Shown here: piece after piece, positions 10,450 through 22,012 of the stretch
Layout of the letters: every line of letters begins with the position of its first letter
How positions within the stretch are numbered: position 1 is the stretch's first letter
Origin: Platanthera guangdongensis
Lineage: Eukaryota; Streptophyta; Magnoliopsida; Asparagales; Orchidaceae
DNA: 64,000 bases
Direction: 5' to 3'
Assembly: GCA_039583875.1 (NCBI GenBank)
Contig: CM077150.1
Span: forward strand, 49,056,261 to 49,120,260
The notes under the pieces: model-generated
Databases searched by the model: none
The model's input: the letters and a program-made list of their open reading frames with translations, nothing else
Told to the model about the DNA's origin: nothing
Program-made: the position numbers and the translations under genes

Positions 10450-13400
10450 TTATTTGAAAATGATTTCTCTGTTAGGGTTTGCAGCTTCTCTCTTAGACAT
10501 GGTCATGTCAGATGCTCCAATAATATTGACAGAGGTTGCTCTTAGAACAACTTCCTCTGGATGTAAACCCATATAGGCATCAACATTGAAGGACTGATTA
10601 GCTTTATCAAATCTGTTGAGCTCTTTTTTTCTGTATGAGGACATGGTGGAGTACTGAGATGGATCCTTGCCTTCTGCTTTTGCTTTATTGATTCGAGAAA
10701 GTCCAAATAATTCTTGAAATCTTTCCATTTTTGCCGTGGATTCTTGTTCAGGATCTACAAAAGGAATTGGAAGGGATACTGGCCTTTTTGGACTGGTGTC
10801 CTTCTTTGAATCCTAAACTGTAGTACTTTTCTTTTCTGAAGCTGGAAGAGGTTTACTCTTAGAAGATTGCTGTTGTTGATCACTGCTACCTTGAAAACTA
10901 GGCTTTGAGTGTCTTTGATAATTCTTATTGACTGGAGCTGATCTATGAGTGACACTACTAGAGGCCCTAGCTGATGGAGGAGGAGGAGGAGGGTCTTTCT
11001 TGAAGTGATTGGGAGGAGACATGTACCTTCTTCCCTTCTTCCTTTCTTTCTGCTCATTCTTAGAGAACCACATCCATTGTGGCATCCCAGGGTAAGGTGT
11101 AATCTTTTGCAAAATGTAGTAAGGTGTGTCATGAGTTGGATTGGGCTTGGGAACAGCCTTTGGAATAGCTTTCCTTTTCTTGACTATCTTCTTCTTAGCT
11201 TTAGGATCATCATAATATTCAGAGTCATCATCATTGTCTTTAGAGGACTCAGGAGGATTATCATATATATCATTAATCTCCTTCAAGTCTTCCTTAGAAA
11301 TTTGCTTTTTAGCTTGAGGTTGCACTTGAGATTCTGAAACTTCTAGTACATCAATACTTTCTGAAACTGTTTGATTTTCTTCCTCTATATCTGCAAGTAT
11401 TATATCATGCAGCTTTGGTATAGGACTTTCATCCATTTTTTAAGTTGGAGGGGAAATAGTCTTGGGAACTGATTCTGTGAGTGGCTTAATGACTGCAAAA
11501 CTTACCTTTAGTTGCTTAACAACATCAGGGGTTATGGGAGGAGTATAACAAACAATAACCATAGAATTCTCTAGATAAACTTCTGGTAAGCAATTTATAT
11601 AAGTAGAATCAAATGAATTCAATAAACTGAATAAATCTACTATGGGATTGACAAAGTAATCACCAACAGTCAAAATTTCTGGAAGATCTGCTGGCTCATC
11701 TGTACAGCTCATATCAATCTCAACTTCCTCAACTTCTGTATTCACATATACATCTACATCTGTTGCTATATTCAACTATACATCTGCTGTTACTGCTGCT
11801 ACTACTGCTGGAGGAGAGACCACTAGAACTTCTTTATTGGATATCTCCCCCTACCTGGTTTCAGAGGGTCCTGAAGCCAGGCCCCCAGAATAAGAAAGGA
11901 CAGTGGCGGAAACAACAATGAGAGTAGAGAGAGGAAATGGAATTATAAGGAGGTTGAATAACCTCTGCTTTGAGATTTCTAAGAAGAGGAGTGATGAGCT
12001 CCAAGAGAGTTGAGATGGAAGGGGAATCCAATTGTACAAACTCAGAGGGTGTCTGAGTGGATATAGATGGATGGATAGAAGAGGGTGAAGGGAAAGGTGT
12101 GGTGTCAATCATAAGTTCATCTGTGGATGATGGTGTGTGGATGGGAGATGATGATAAAAGATCAAAAGATGGAATGGATAGAAGGTCGGTAAGTGGTATG
12201 TCAACAAGGTGTTGTGGTAGTGGGGATGAAGGGGGTGAGTTCTGCTCTAGAGATTGAATTGGTGTTGGGTGATGCATTGGAGAGATAGGTGGTGTTGGAG
12301 CATGAATTTGGGACGTGCATTGTTGTTGGTGGGGAGTAGATGAAAGAATTTGAACTTGTGGAGGAGTTGGTTTTTGTTAGGATGGAAGAGAGGGAATCTG
12401 TATGGAGGGAATGATATCTTCTGGAGGTGGGGGATTAGCTGTAATAGCTATTGTATCCTTAGAGGTTCTATAAGAGGTTGAATCCTTAGATGGCTTAGAT
12501 ATGTTTCTCTCCCATCTTCCAAACAAGACACAATGTAGCCTTTTGGAAGCATTTATGAATATGGACTGGGAGACCAGGGATTCAGATGTTTTTTCCTGAA
12601 GGAAAATTGTAAAAATTCTTCCAAAATAAACTTCCTTCTTACTATTCTTCTTTCTTATCAAATAAAACAAAATCCTTGCCCAATTCACTGCTTTCTTATT
12701 CACTACAACACACATTACTAGAAAATGGTGTCTGGTAATGTAGTCATGGGCAGTATGCTTGCCTAACATGACTTTTCCCACAACAACGGCTAAAAACTTA
12801 TATTCAGCAGATAAGTTTTTCTTTAACAATTTATTAGGGGTCTCACCAGTATGACCCATTTTATTTAACATATCATCAAAGACATCACTATCAATCTCAT
12901 TATCTTCATCACCATTGACTAAACCAAAAACTTCAGTTAGAACTATGGGAGTAAGAGAGACCTGATTGCCAGAGATTGTGCATGTCATTGAGTCGGCGTC
13001 TGGACTAGTAGAAGTAAAAACCCATTCTCTAATCTCAGTCATGACTATCTTTATCCCGGTAGTCATGAAGTTCTTCAACTATTGTTCCTCAAACAACTGC
13101 AGTATGTTGATGAATATCTGATCAGAATGTTGAAAGGATTCAAAGTCAATATCAAATCATATATCAAATTTCATGCTGGAAAGAGAACTCGCTAGAATCA
13201 CCATTGTTTCCTGCAAAAACGAAAACAGAGATCAAGTGCAAGGGGAACAAAAAGAGCGGGAGGGAGCTCGAAGAAAACCTAGTTATATGATTTTTAGAAT
13301 ATAAAGCGGCAGACTCCGTCCTACGAAATAAAAAAAATTCTTCGATCTGAGTTCGACGAAATATTTTATTGACAAAAGAGTTCGTCGATTTCAGTCTGAA

Positions 13401-13487
13401 GAAGGGAAGAGTTTTCGTCGAGCTCAGGTCGATGAAAATTTTTCTAAAGAAGTATCGTCGATCTCCGTTCGACAAATAAGACTTCAC
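10450..13487 (-). pseudogene. Third ORF of a SIRE-like element, broken into blocks
   Basis: The open blocks on the minus strand are 13164-13487, 12377-13078, 11861-12277, 11440-11775, 10813-11436 and 10450-10728. The block at 12377-13078 has a conserved-looking core (FLAVVVGKVMLGKH ... VNWARILFYLI) that resembles the block at 51040-51180 in the other SIRE-like element, and also a domain often labelled putative plant transposon protein. Later blocks are low-complexity, rich in Ser, Pro, Lys and Glu. SIRE third ORFs are sometimes called env-like, but I see no convincing signal peptide or membrane segment. Role unknown. Confidence 0.6.
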
Positions 13488-13580
13488 ATAAAGATTTTTT
13501 TGATCTCTGGTCGATGAATTTTCTTAAGAACTTTTCTCAGTTCGTCGATCTCTATTCGACGAATTGTGACAAATTCTTCG
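13318..13580. repeat. TTCGTCGA/TCGACGAA dyads in the pol to ORF3 spacer
   Basis: At least six copies of a TCGTCGA ... TCGACGA inverted repeat. The best is near 13539-13562: TTCGTCGA, a 7-nt loop, then TCGACGAA. The same motif recurs in this element's LTRs (9710-10030, 20160-20510) and in its gag-protease region (16978-17225). The other SIRE-like element has a different dyad at the same position (50231-50590). Confidence 0.85.
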
Positions 13581-13796
13581 ACCTCAGACAGAAAGTTAAA
13601 TTAATGCTTCTCCATTTACCATACCTAGCTGATTCAGAAAGAACAGATGTTTTTTCACCCAAAGTTTTGGTGAAGATGTCTGTGTTTTGTAAATCAATAG
13701 AGACAAAGGTAAGATTAATTTTATTTTTTGTCTACACACTCTAATAAAATAATGTCTTACATCTATATGCTTAGTTCTACTATGATGCACTGGATT

Positions 13797-15073
13797 CTAT
13801 GCAATGGAAATTGCACTAGCATTATCACAAAGTAGAGTTGAATTATTTAAGTTGACACTATAATCAAGGAGTTGGTTGTAAATCCACAGCATCTGTGAAC
13901 AACAACTGTCAGTTGCTATGTACTTAGCTTCTGTTGCTGAAGTAGACATGGATATCTGTTTCCTGTAAAACCAGGACACTAGCCTATCACCAAGGAACTG
14001 ACATGTCTCTGATGTGCTCTTTCTGTCCACTCTACATCCAGCAAAGTCAGTATCTGAGTATCCAGTCAACTCAAATCCTGACTCAGTTAGATACCAGAGT
14101 CCTAAATATGGGCAACTCTTTATATATCTCAACATTCTTTTTAGGAAAATAAGGTGAGATTCTTTAGGGTTCACCTGGAACCTAACACAAAGACATGTAG
14201 CAAACATGTTGTCTGGTCTACTTGTTGTGAGATATAATAGGGACCCAACAATGACCCTATATAGTTTTTGATCAACAGGTTTCCCATGTTCATCAGAGTT
14301 AATCACAACATTAGCTGCCATAGGTGTTCTCTTAGCTGAGGCATCAGCCATCCCAAACCTTTTTATTAGCTCCTTAGCATATTTCGATTGGGATAAGAAG
14401 ATGTCATCATGTGACTGCTTCACTTGGAGACCAAGGAAGTAGGAGAGTTCACCCATGCTACTCATTTCAAACTTGGAATGCATAAGGTTAGAAAGCCTTT
14501 TGCATAGATTGGAATCAGTAGAATCAAAGATAATGTCATCTACATATATTTGTACTAACAAGATTTTATCATGATGATGCTTTATGAACAAAGTCCTATC
14601 TAAAATGCCTCTAGAAATGTTATGCTCTAAGAGAAAGCTAGCTAAGGTTTCATACCAAGCTCTTGGAGCTTGCTTTCGATCATAGAGAACCTTATGGAAT
14701 TTAATAACATAAGAGGGATGAGTAGGAGAAATAAAACCTAGTGGTTGTTCCACATACACCTCTTCTTTAAGTTCATCATTAAGGAATGCACTCTTGACAT
14801 CCATTTGGTATACTGTGACTTGTAGGCTGCACAAGCTAGAAATATTTTGATAGTTTCAATCCTTACAACAGGGGCAAATGTCTGATCATAATCAATGTCT
14901 TCCTCTTGTCTATAGCCTTGTGCCACTAGCCTTGCCTTGTTCCTGATGATAAGATCTTGAGCATCTAGTTTATTTCTAAATACCCATTTAGTTCCAATGA
15001 CTGTGTAGTCTTTGAGTCTTGAAACTAAATCACAAACTCTACATCTCTCAAATTGGTTGAGCTCCTCTTGCAT
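13797..15073 (-). pseudogene. Ty1/copia reverse transcriptase and RNase H (first SIRE-like element)
   Basis: RT begins at about 15073 ([28 protein letters not shown]). A frameshift at about 14800 separates this from [10 protein letters not shown] and the rest. The catalytic YVDDIIFDS box is intact near 14535. RNase H follows with GYSDTDFAGC (first Asp), ATEAKYIA (Glu) and LLCDNASAI (third acidic site), and the open frame ends at 13797. By catalytic residues this is the best-kept enzyme of the element, but the frameshift should disable it. Confidence 0.92.
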
Positions 15074-15579
15074 TGTTATAATTTAGTTTGGATCTTGCTC
15101 AGAAACTTTTATGGATTGGAGCTCAGTTTGAGATATGAAGCAGACATGCATCATGTCCTGGTGGAGTTGATGCCTTGTCTGCACATACACTGATATATCT
15201 CCAATCACTTGAGATACATGGTGATCTCTAAGTGTGACTAATTCAGTAGGAGTAGTTGGTTCAACAACAAATTTGGGAATCAATTTTTCTTGTAGAGTTA
15301 TGTAGTTGTTGTTGGAACTTCACTGTGTTCAGTGACATCATCTTCACTGTCTTCAACAACATGTGGAGAAGGATGTGCAATAACCTCATTTATAAGGGTC
15401 GACTCATCCAACTTCTCACACAGATGTAGTTACTGCAAAGTCTCACTTGTAGAAGGAATCTTCTCCATGTAAAACATGTTAGTTTCATCAAAAGAAATGT
15501 GAATAGATTCTTATATTTTTATAGTTGATTTATCATAAACCCTATAAGCTTTGCTGATTTGGGAATATCCAAGAAAAAT

Positions 15580-16548
15580 TCATATTTCAGCTTTGGCTTC
15601 AAACTTTCTACTGTATATCTTGTCATTATTATGAATGTAGCAAGTATAACCAAAAATTCTAAAATAATCTACTTTAGGATTCTTCCCTTTGAGTAGTTCA
15701 TAGGGGGTCTTGCCCTTAATCTTGTGAATCAAACTTCCATTCAGTATATAGTTTGATGTGCTTACAGCCTTTGCCCAAAAGGATAGGGACAAGTAAGCAT
15801 CTACAAGTAATGTGCCTACAGCTTCAATTAGTATCATGTTTTTCCTTTCAGCTACCCCATTTTGTTGAGAAGTTTTAGGAGCAGACAAGCAATGCCTGAT
15901 ACCTTCCTTCTCACAGAATTCTTGCATGGAAAAAGACTTAAACTCAGTACCATGATAACTTCTGATTAATGCAACTGGAGTAGAATACTCAATCCTTATG
16001 CTCTTAAGAAAGTCTATAAGAACCTTGAAGTTATCAGACTTGTTTCTCAAGAAGAACACCCAAGTGAACCTTGAGAAGTCATCAACTATCACTAAGGTAT
16101 AAGACTTCCCTCATAGGCTCTGTACAGCAATGGGTCCAAAGAGATTCATATGGAGCAAATACAGAATCCTAGGTGAATCACTCTTATTAAGTGACTTAAA
16201 GCTATTTTTATTTTTCTTGCCTAATTGACAAGCCCTACAAAGGCTTTCCTTCTTGTAGGGGCAAGAGGGCAATCCTCTAACAAGAATGTCCCTAGAGAGT
16301 TTAGCAATGTTTTTTAAGTTCACATGTCCTGATCTCCAATGCCAAAGCTCATTATTATTGCATGTTTGATTAAATAGACATATTTCAGTTTTAGCAGATT
16401 TAAAGTTAACTACATAGATGTTTCCTACTCTGGTTCCTGTTAATACAACTTGGTTATCTACTGAGGTAAAAATACATGAGGTTTTATTAAATGATACCTG
16501 AAACCTTTTATCACATAATTGACTTATGGATATCAGGTTGTGATTCAT
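15580..16548 (-). pseudogene. Ty1/copia integrase with pre-integrase zinc domain
   Basis: The pre-integrase domain (16548-16111) has LWHWRSGHVNLKNI and the CRACQLGKK pair of Cys. The catalytic core begins at 16092 with VDDFSRFTWVFFL. The second catalytic Asp, in the family motif IRSDHGTEF, reads Tyr here (IRSYHGTEF, near 15955). The Glu in QQNGVAERKN remains. A stop lies between the two parts near 16110. Decayed linker DNA (15083-15579) joins this to RT. Confidence 0.9.
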
Positions 16549-16683
16549 TCCACTTACATAAGCTACATTTCTGAAAGTAACTGCTCCAATTTTGACCTTT
16601 CCATAGACTTCAGTTTGTCTATAGTTGGAGTCACCAAATATTACTTTTGTACCTAGCTTAGACTTATAGTTAATTAAGTTGAC

Positions 16684-18887
16684 CTTGCTGTCAATTATAT
16701 GCTTTGAACAGCCACTATCTAGATACTATTATTGCTCTATGGTGGGATAGTCTTTCACCTGCAATGAAACAGATTAGCTATTCTTGACCTAGGTTACCTT
16801 GGGTCCTTGTTTGTTTACATAATTAAAACTGGAGGTATAAGAATATTCAGGTTGATTTTTATAACCTAGGGGATTGTATCTTCTTCGTGGAATTATCCAC
16901 TGGGTGAATGGATTAACATATTCTCTTGGTTGATTAAATGATCTGTAGGAATTAAGATTTCTATTATTTTGAACTGGGGTCGACGAATTCTGGTAAGTTC
17001 GTCGAGCTGAGATCGATGAATTGGGATGAGTTCATCGAACTCCACTCAGAGAATGGAAGTAATCATTCTCTGTGCCCTAATATCGTCGAACTCCATTCGA
17101 CGAACCATACTAGTTTCGTCGATCGTAGTTTAATGAATAATTATAATAAAAGTTTGCGTTCAGAGTTCGTCGACTTGAGTTCGACGAACTATACACATTT
17201 CGTCGATCTGAGTTCGATAAAATCTGCTGAACATTGTTATAGTTATACTTCTTCTTGTTCTTTCCCTATTTCTTTTTTTTCTGTTTCAATTCTATTGGCT
17301 TAATATCATATACTTTCTCTTTACCTTTTTCAGAAACGAATTTAATTGGAGTTGTTAATATGTTTTTCTGAATTAATGTTGGTTGGCTTGATGAAGCACC
17401 TAAGCTCAGCTTGTCATTAAGTCTGACATTCACTATGCTTGTGATGTCCATCAACTTGATGCTTCTCCCATTTAGGCATTCTTCAATTTGCCTTGCCTCA
17501 GCCAATTTAGTTCTTAATGAGATGATTTGTTCATTGACTAAAGTTAATTCAACTTTTAGTTTAATATTTTCAGAAATAAAATTATCTTGTTCTGTTAGTT
17601 TTTCTCTAAGTGTTCTAATTTCTTTCTCAAAATTTATTAGATCAATACATAATAATTTAAATTCAGTTCAAAAACTATCTGAATTGAAATCAAAAGAGGA
17701 CAGTACCTGATCTGCCTTAGATTCATATGGTTCTTCATTGTTTGACCGCTCAGCTTCTAATAGGCTGCTTGATGCATCAATAGCCATCAAGCAAATATCC
17801 TTTGCTTTAGCCTCTTCTTCATCTTCACTGGAGCAGGAAGATGAGGATTGATCTTCATTTTCACTCTAGGTTTCAGCCACAAAGCCTTTCTCCTTCCTTT
17901 TATGCTTGTTGGAGGAGTGCTTGCTGTAGTGCTGCTTCCTGGGCTCCTTTTCTCTCCTTCTCTCCTTCTTTTGATTCTCTGGACACTCTGATATGAAGTG
18001 TCCTGGTTTCCTGCAACCAAAGCAAACAATTTCTTTAGTTGGGGTTTTCTCATACCTTGGCTTGTCATCTTATCTAGATGACTTCCTTCTAAAATCCTTC
18101 TTGGTCATCTTGTAGAATCTCTTGGCTAAGGGACTCAGAAGTTCTTCACTAGCTGATGGAGCTTCTATTTCTTTTGAAGCTTTGAATACTACATTTTGCT
18201 CATTTCTAGCTGATGAGGGAGTCTTCTGCTCAGCAGCTTCTCTAGTCTTCATTAACTGTTCATAGGACTTGAGCTTTCCTAGTAGAGATTCATTGGAGAT
18301 CTCATTCAGACTTCTGGCCTCCTTGATTCGCCAGATTCTGGAATCCCATGAGCAGGGGAATCACATGAGGATTTTATCATTGACCTCAATGAGTGTTATG
18401 TCCTTATCTAGGATTTTCAACTCATTGATGATTGGGCTGAGTCTATTGTACATGTCACTTACTGACTCTGACTCTTCTTTCTCGAAGTTCTCATATTAAG
18501 AGAAGAGATTTGATCTTCTGTCTTTCCTCTCATCTGCAGATCCAGCAACCATCTGGTTTAGAGAATCCCAGATAGCCTTAACTGAGGTACACTCTGCCAC
18601 TTTCTAGAAAATGTCATCTAACATTGTCTGAGCCAGAATGTTCATGGCCTTGGCATCAGCAATCTTGGCCTTCTTTTATGCATCTATCCACTCAGGTGGT
18701 GCAACAATATGAGTGTTGGAAGTTGCAGCAGATGTAGCCTCTAGAATTGGTGGTCCTATCAAAATAGAATTAAAGATATTTTCATCAATATAGTTCATAT
18801 ATAATTTAATTCTGCATTCTAGATAGCAAACTTCTCCAGATTGCAAACTGGAGGTCTGGTGCTTGCATAATCCTTGTTCTGTGCCAT
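16684..18887 (-). pseudogene. Ty1/copia gag and protease (first SIRE-like element)
   Basis: The start ATG is at 18885-18887 (MAQNKDYASTRPPV). A stop and frameshift follow within about 25 codons, and the capsid homology then runs in another frame (YLECRIKLYMNYI; PPEWIDA). The zinc knuckle CFGCRKPGHFISEC near 17995-18036 is intact. The protease loop YLDSGCSKH lies near 16700-16735 with its Asp-Ser-Gly intact, but two stop codons sit directly before it where the family has Trp. A dyad cluster at 16978-17225 lies between zinc knuckle and protease. Confidence 0.85.
16978..17225. repeat. TCGTCGAA/TTCGACGA dyads inside gag-protease
   Basis: Copies include TCGTCGAA-loop-TTCGACGA (near 17083-17103, perfect 8-bp arms, 5-nt loop) and TTCGTCGA-loop-TCGACGAA (near 17167-17189). 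The cluster interrupts what should be protein-coding DNA, so it was either inserted or grew there. Confidence 0.85.
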
Positions 18888-18979
18888 GATATGAAATAAC
18901 CAAAATAACTAAGGAAAAAAATCAGATCTATCAAGGATCTGTTGGTTCAAGTGTTTGCTTGTACAACCAAGGGAACACC

Positions 18980-18991
18980 CCTCTGATACTA
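18980..18991 (-). other. Primer binding site of the first SIRE-like copia
   Basis: The minus strand reads TAGTATCAGAGG, one mismatch from the iMet-tRNA complement TGGTATCAGAGG. It sits 2 bp from the LTR edge at 18994. Confidence 0.85.
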
Positions 18992-18993
18992 AT

Positions 18994-20699
18994 TGAAATA
19001 CAACTTAGGCAATTGATAATCTACTGATACCAATTGAAAGTTAGGGGATAGTCCTGATTTACTCTAGAGGGGGGGCAGTGAATAGAGTAACTTAAAACTT
19101 TATGGCTATAAAAACAATTATCAGAGAAATAAGTGATAATAGTAGTACTATAAAAAGAAATGGAAACTAAGCAAAACTACACTATCACAGCACAGCAAAA
19201 CAAAGAGAAAATGAACAACAAGACAACACAAGAATTTTATAGTGGTTCCCCAAACTGGGTACATCCACCCTTTTATCACCATGGTAGAAATCTATTATCA
19301 GGTTTTTGATCAGGTGACTGCCACCACAAGATCTATTTACAGGGAGATCTCGCAACCCTTTAGGCTTTTGATCAGGTGCCCAAAAAACAACAGTAAACTT
19401 TTGAAGGGAGTTAATAAACCCTTTGTATAGGAGGTTAAGAGAGTTGATGGGGTCTTCTCTTTTCTCTATTGAACAAAGGAGACTCAGTGGATTGCTATTG
19501 TCAAAGCTCCTTTCGGAATGTTGAGATGTTCAGAAATCTTGGAGCCTTACTCAGGGTATAGGCCTTCAGTCTTGTCATGTTGAAATTCAGGAACTTGTAG
19601 ACAGATCTAGAGATGTTTTCCTTGAGGATTCCTGGAGTAGAAGTTGAAGAAGACTCTTGATATAATATTGATGTTCTTCTTCTGTCTTCTGAATGATCAA
19701 GGGGAAAATATAAAGTTTTCAGCACAGAGAAGAAGCAGATATTCTTTAGTATTTTTCTGTATCTCTTCTCTGTATCACTTCTTGTGTTCTGGATTCTGTG
19801 TATATCACTGTGTATCTTTTTTTTTCTTGCTTGCTTGTATCACATGTATATTGTTGTCTGGAAAAAACATTCTCTTATAAATTCTGCTGTCAAATTCTCC
19901 TTTTGAATTTTGAATTCCAAGCATTAATTGCTGACTAATTCTGAAGAATGAAACAGCTGGAAAATATTCTTTAATGAGTTTCCCCAACTGTCTCACTAAA
20001 ATAAGCAAGCAATTAACTCTGATGAAATCCATAATTAATGCTGTCAAGAACGGCTATATTCTTGAAAATATAAGCATTAATTACTCAGAGAATTACTACT
20101 AAATAATATAAGAAATTGGTGTCAGAAATAAGGAAAACTTATCAATCTGACTCGGGATAGAAATCGTCGACCTCTAGGTAGAATTCGTCGACTGGATTTC
20201 CAAGTTCGTCGAGCGGAGAAATCCTATTCGTCGACCTGAGCTCAGCGAACCTCAATTTGGAAATATCTTGCCAATTCTGCACTCCAAGTTCGTCGAGTAG
20301 AGAATCTGTCTTCGTCGTCCTGAGTTGAGAGAAAATAAACTAGAAAGAATCTGTCAAAGCTGAATTCTAGATTTCGTCGAGCAGAGAATCTGTCTTGAGG
20401 AGGAGATCGTCGACCTGAGCTCGAATATCGTCGAGCTCAACCCAGAGAAAGATTTATGAGTTCGTCGATATGCGATCAATGATCGTCGAGCTGAGTTCAA
20501 GGAACTTTGAACTAATAATCTGAACTCTGAATTCTTCTAAGTCTTGACTCTACTAAAGTTCTCTACAGGCTGGTCCATGAAGATTGATACTAATGACTAG
20601 CCTAAACTCTAGGACTAACAGACTTGACCCTAGCTATACAAGGTGGGTCAAACATCCTAATTAGTGAACCTAGCCCAAATTCAAACTAGGGAACCAACA
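18994..20699 (-). repeat. 5' LTR of the first SIRE-like copia
   Basis: The plus strand starts TGAAATACAACTTAGG and ends GGAACCAACA. It is paired with 8540-10242. TCGTCGA-type dyads cluster at about 20160-20510, better kept than in the partner. Near its PBS end it holds a second copy of an LTR/PBS junction-like string (CTGATACCAATTGAAA, 19020-19035). Confidence 0.93.
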
Positions 20700-21572
20700 C
20701 TATCCCTGCTGGTAGAACTCTCGTTCTAGACTGTCCCATCTCCAAGCGCACCGACCTCTGGGGCTGCATCTCTTGGTGCGACTCCACGATCACCTAAAAT
20801 TATTTAGTCAACGACTGTTAGTCTAAAAGACTAAGTCCTATCATCCCCCACCCTCCACCAAGGCTCCTAGGCACCGAGCAGAGATGAGGAAAGGGAAGGT
20901 AATGAAGGTGGAGAGTAACAAAGTAAGCAGGTGATGGCGTAACTAGTCTAACATGAGCATATAACCATAACAAGTATAAGTAAGCAGTATAAGTATACAC
21001 GAGAACAAATGAACAAGTATAGTATGAGAAAGTAAACTAAGAAAGTAACCATGACCTATAGGAATGCCCATACAAACCTATAGACCAAGGGGTTGTTTTG
21101 CAAGGCCTATTGTATAAAGCGTCCTATACCACTTTATACAATGTGTGTCTGGGGTTATATGCAATGATGATGCTATGACATGAAAGTATGTCATGATGTG
21201 AATCATGCAAGTGCAACACACACTCGACTCTGTACACATAGACCTTTAGTTCCCCCTTTCTGGAGCCTAACCTCCCAGGATACCTCTGTAGTGACAAATG
21301 GAAGCAGTGGGTTCGGCCCTGCCCACCTCTAAACCGGTATCAACACTACCAATAAGACCTATCGCACTCCTCAACGCTGGTGCACTAAGCGGAGATCCTG
21401 CATACTCTTGTCAGTTGCCGCACCGGACTTTACTTGGACAAGTGCAAAACCACACCTGCCGAGCCAACATATTAGGGTCAGTTTGACGAATTCCAATACC
21501 GAAGACCCACCACCTTATATCCTATGCACATGCAACATTAATGTATTTCCCACCGAGCCAAGGCTCCCTGAA
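20700..21572 (-). repeat. Chromovirus 5' LTR, piece 2 of 3
   Basis: Non-coding DNA between the two inserted copias. Its right end and the left end of piece 3 together form a short local repeat (CCGAGCCAAGGCTCCC ... CCCATCCGTCA, then CCGAGCCAAAGATCCCC ... CCCATCCGTCA). This supports the view that 21572 and 29031 were once joined. No gene seen. Confidence 0.65.
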
Positions 21573-22003
21573 TGTGCGAACAGGAAAAAGCAGACCGAAA
21601 ATTTGGAGTAATACAAACTTTATTATCCAAAAAAGGTCTCAATTACAATGGTATAGCCTCCATTTTATAGAATGGAGGAGATGAGAGAGATTACAATTAA
21701 GCAATATGGGACTAAAAATTTATAAGTATATGCGGCTTTACAAATAGATAAACTAGACTGGTCGTGCGGTTAAAAAAGCTAGCAAACCGCCCGACAACCA
21801 ACAGGAGGAGAGAACAAGTGCCACAGAGAGCAAGCCTCCACAGGAGACCGCTAGACCGCCCGGTCTCCAAGATGTCTGAGACAAACCGCTAGACCGCTGG
21901 GATACCAAATAATAACAGCCCGACAAACAGATCGGCAAGGATAAACCGCCAGACCGCCCGGTCTCCGAACAACAACAGACTGTCTGGCCTCCATACTGCA
22001 ACA
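21573..22003 (-). repeat. 3' LTR of the 431-bp-LTR copia
   Basis: The plus strand runs from TGTGCGAACAGG to ACTGCAACA. It is paired with 28600-29030. It holds two AGACCG-CC-CGGTCT dyads (21853-21866 and 21951-21964). The polypurine tract (minus GAGGGGGAG) abuts at 22004-22012. Confidence 0.95.
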
Positions 22004-22012
22004 CTCCCCCTC
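22004..22012 (-). other. Polypurine tract of the 431-bp-LTR copia
   Basis: The minus strand reads GAGGGGGAG immediately before the LTR start TGTTGCAGTA. It sets the LTR edge. Confidence 0.88.

Larger units (their letters stand above)
8540..20699 (-). mobile_element. SIRE-like Ty1/copia element with third ORF, inserted in the chromovirus LTR
   Basis: Two LTRs (8540-10242 and 18994-20699), both with TG...CA ends, enclose gag, protease, integrase, RT-RNase H and a third ORF, in that order on the minus strand. Length and the third ORF are typical of SIRE/Maximus. The flanking 5-mers are TTGTC (8535-8539) and CTATC (20700-20704), matching at 3 of 5 positions with only transitions differing, which fits a decayed target duplication. 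Every coding module is damaged. Confidence 0.92.

Noticed and set aside
10450..13487. Retroviral-type envelope gene
   Set aside because: No signal peptide or membrane segment could be seen in any block; only a third-ORF label is supported.
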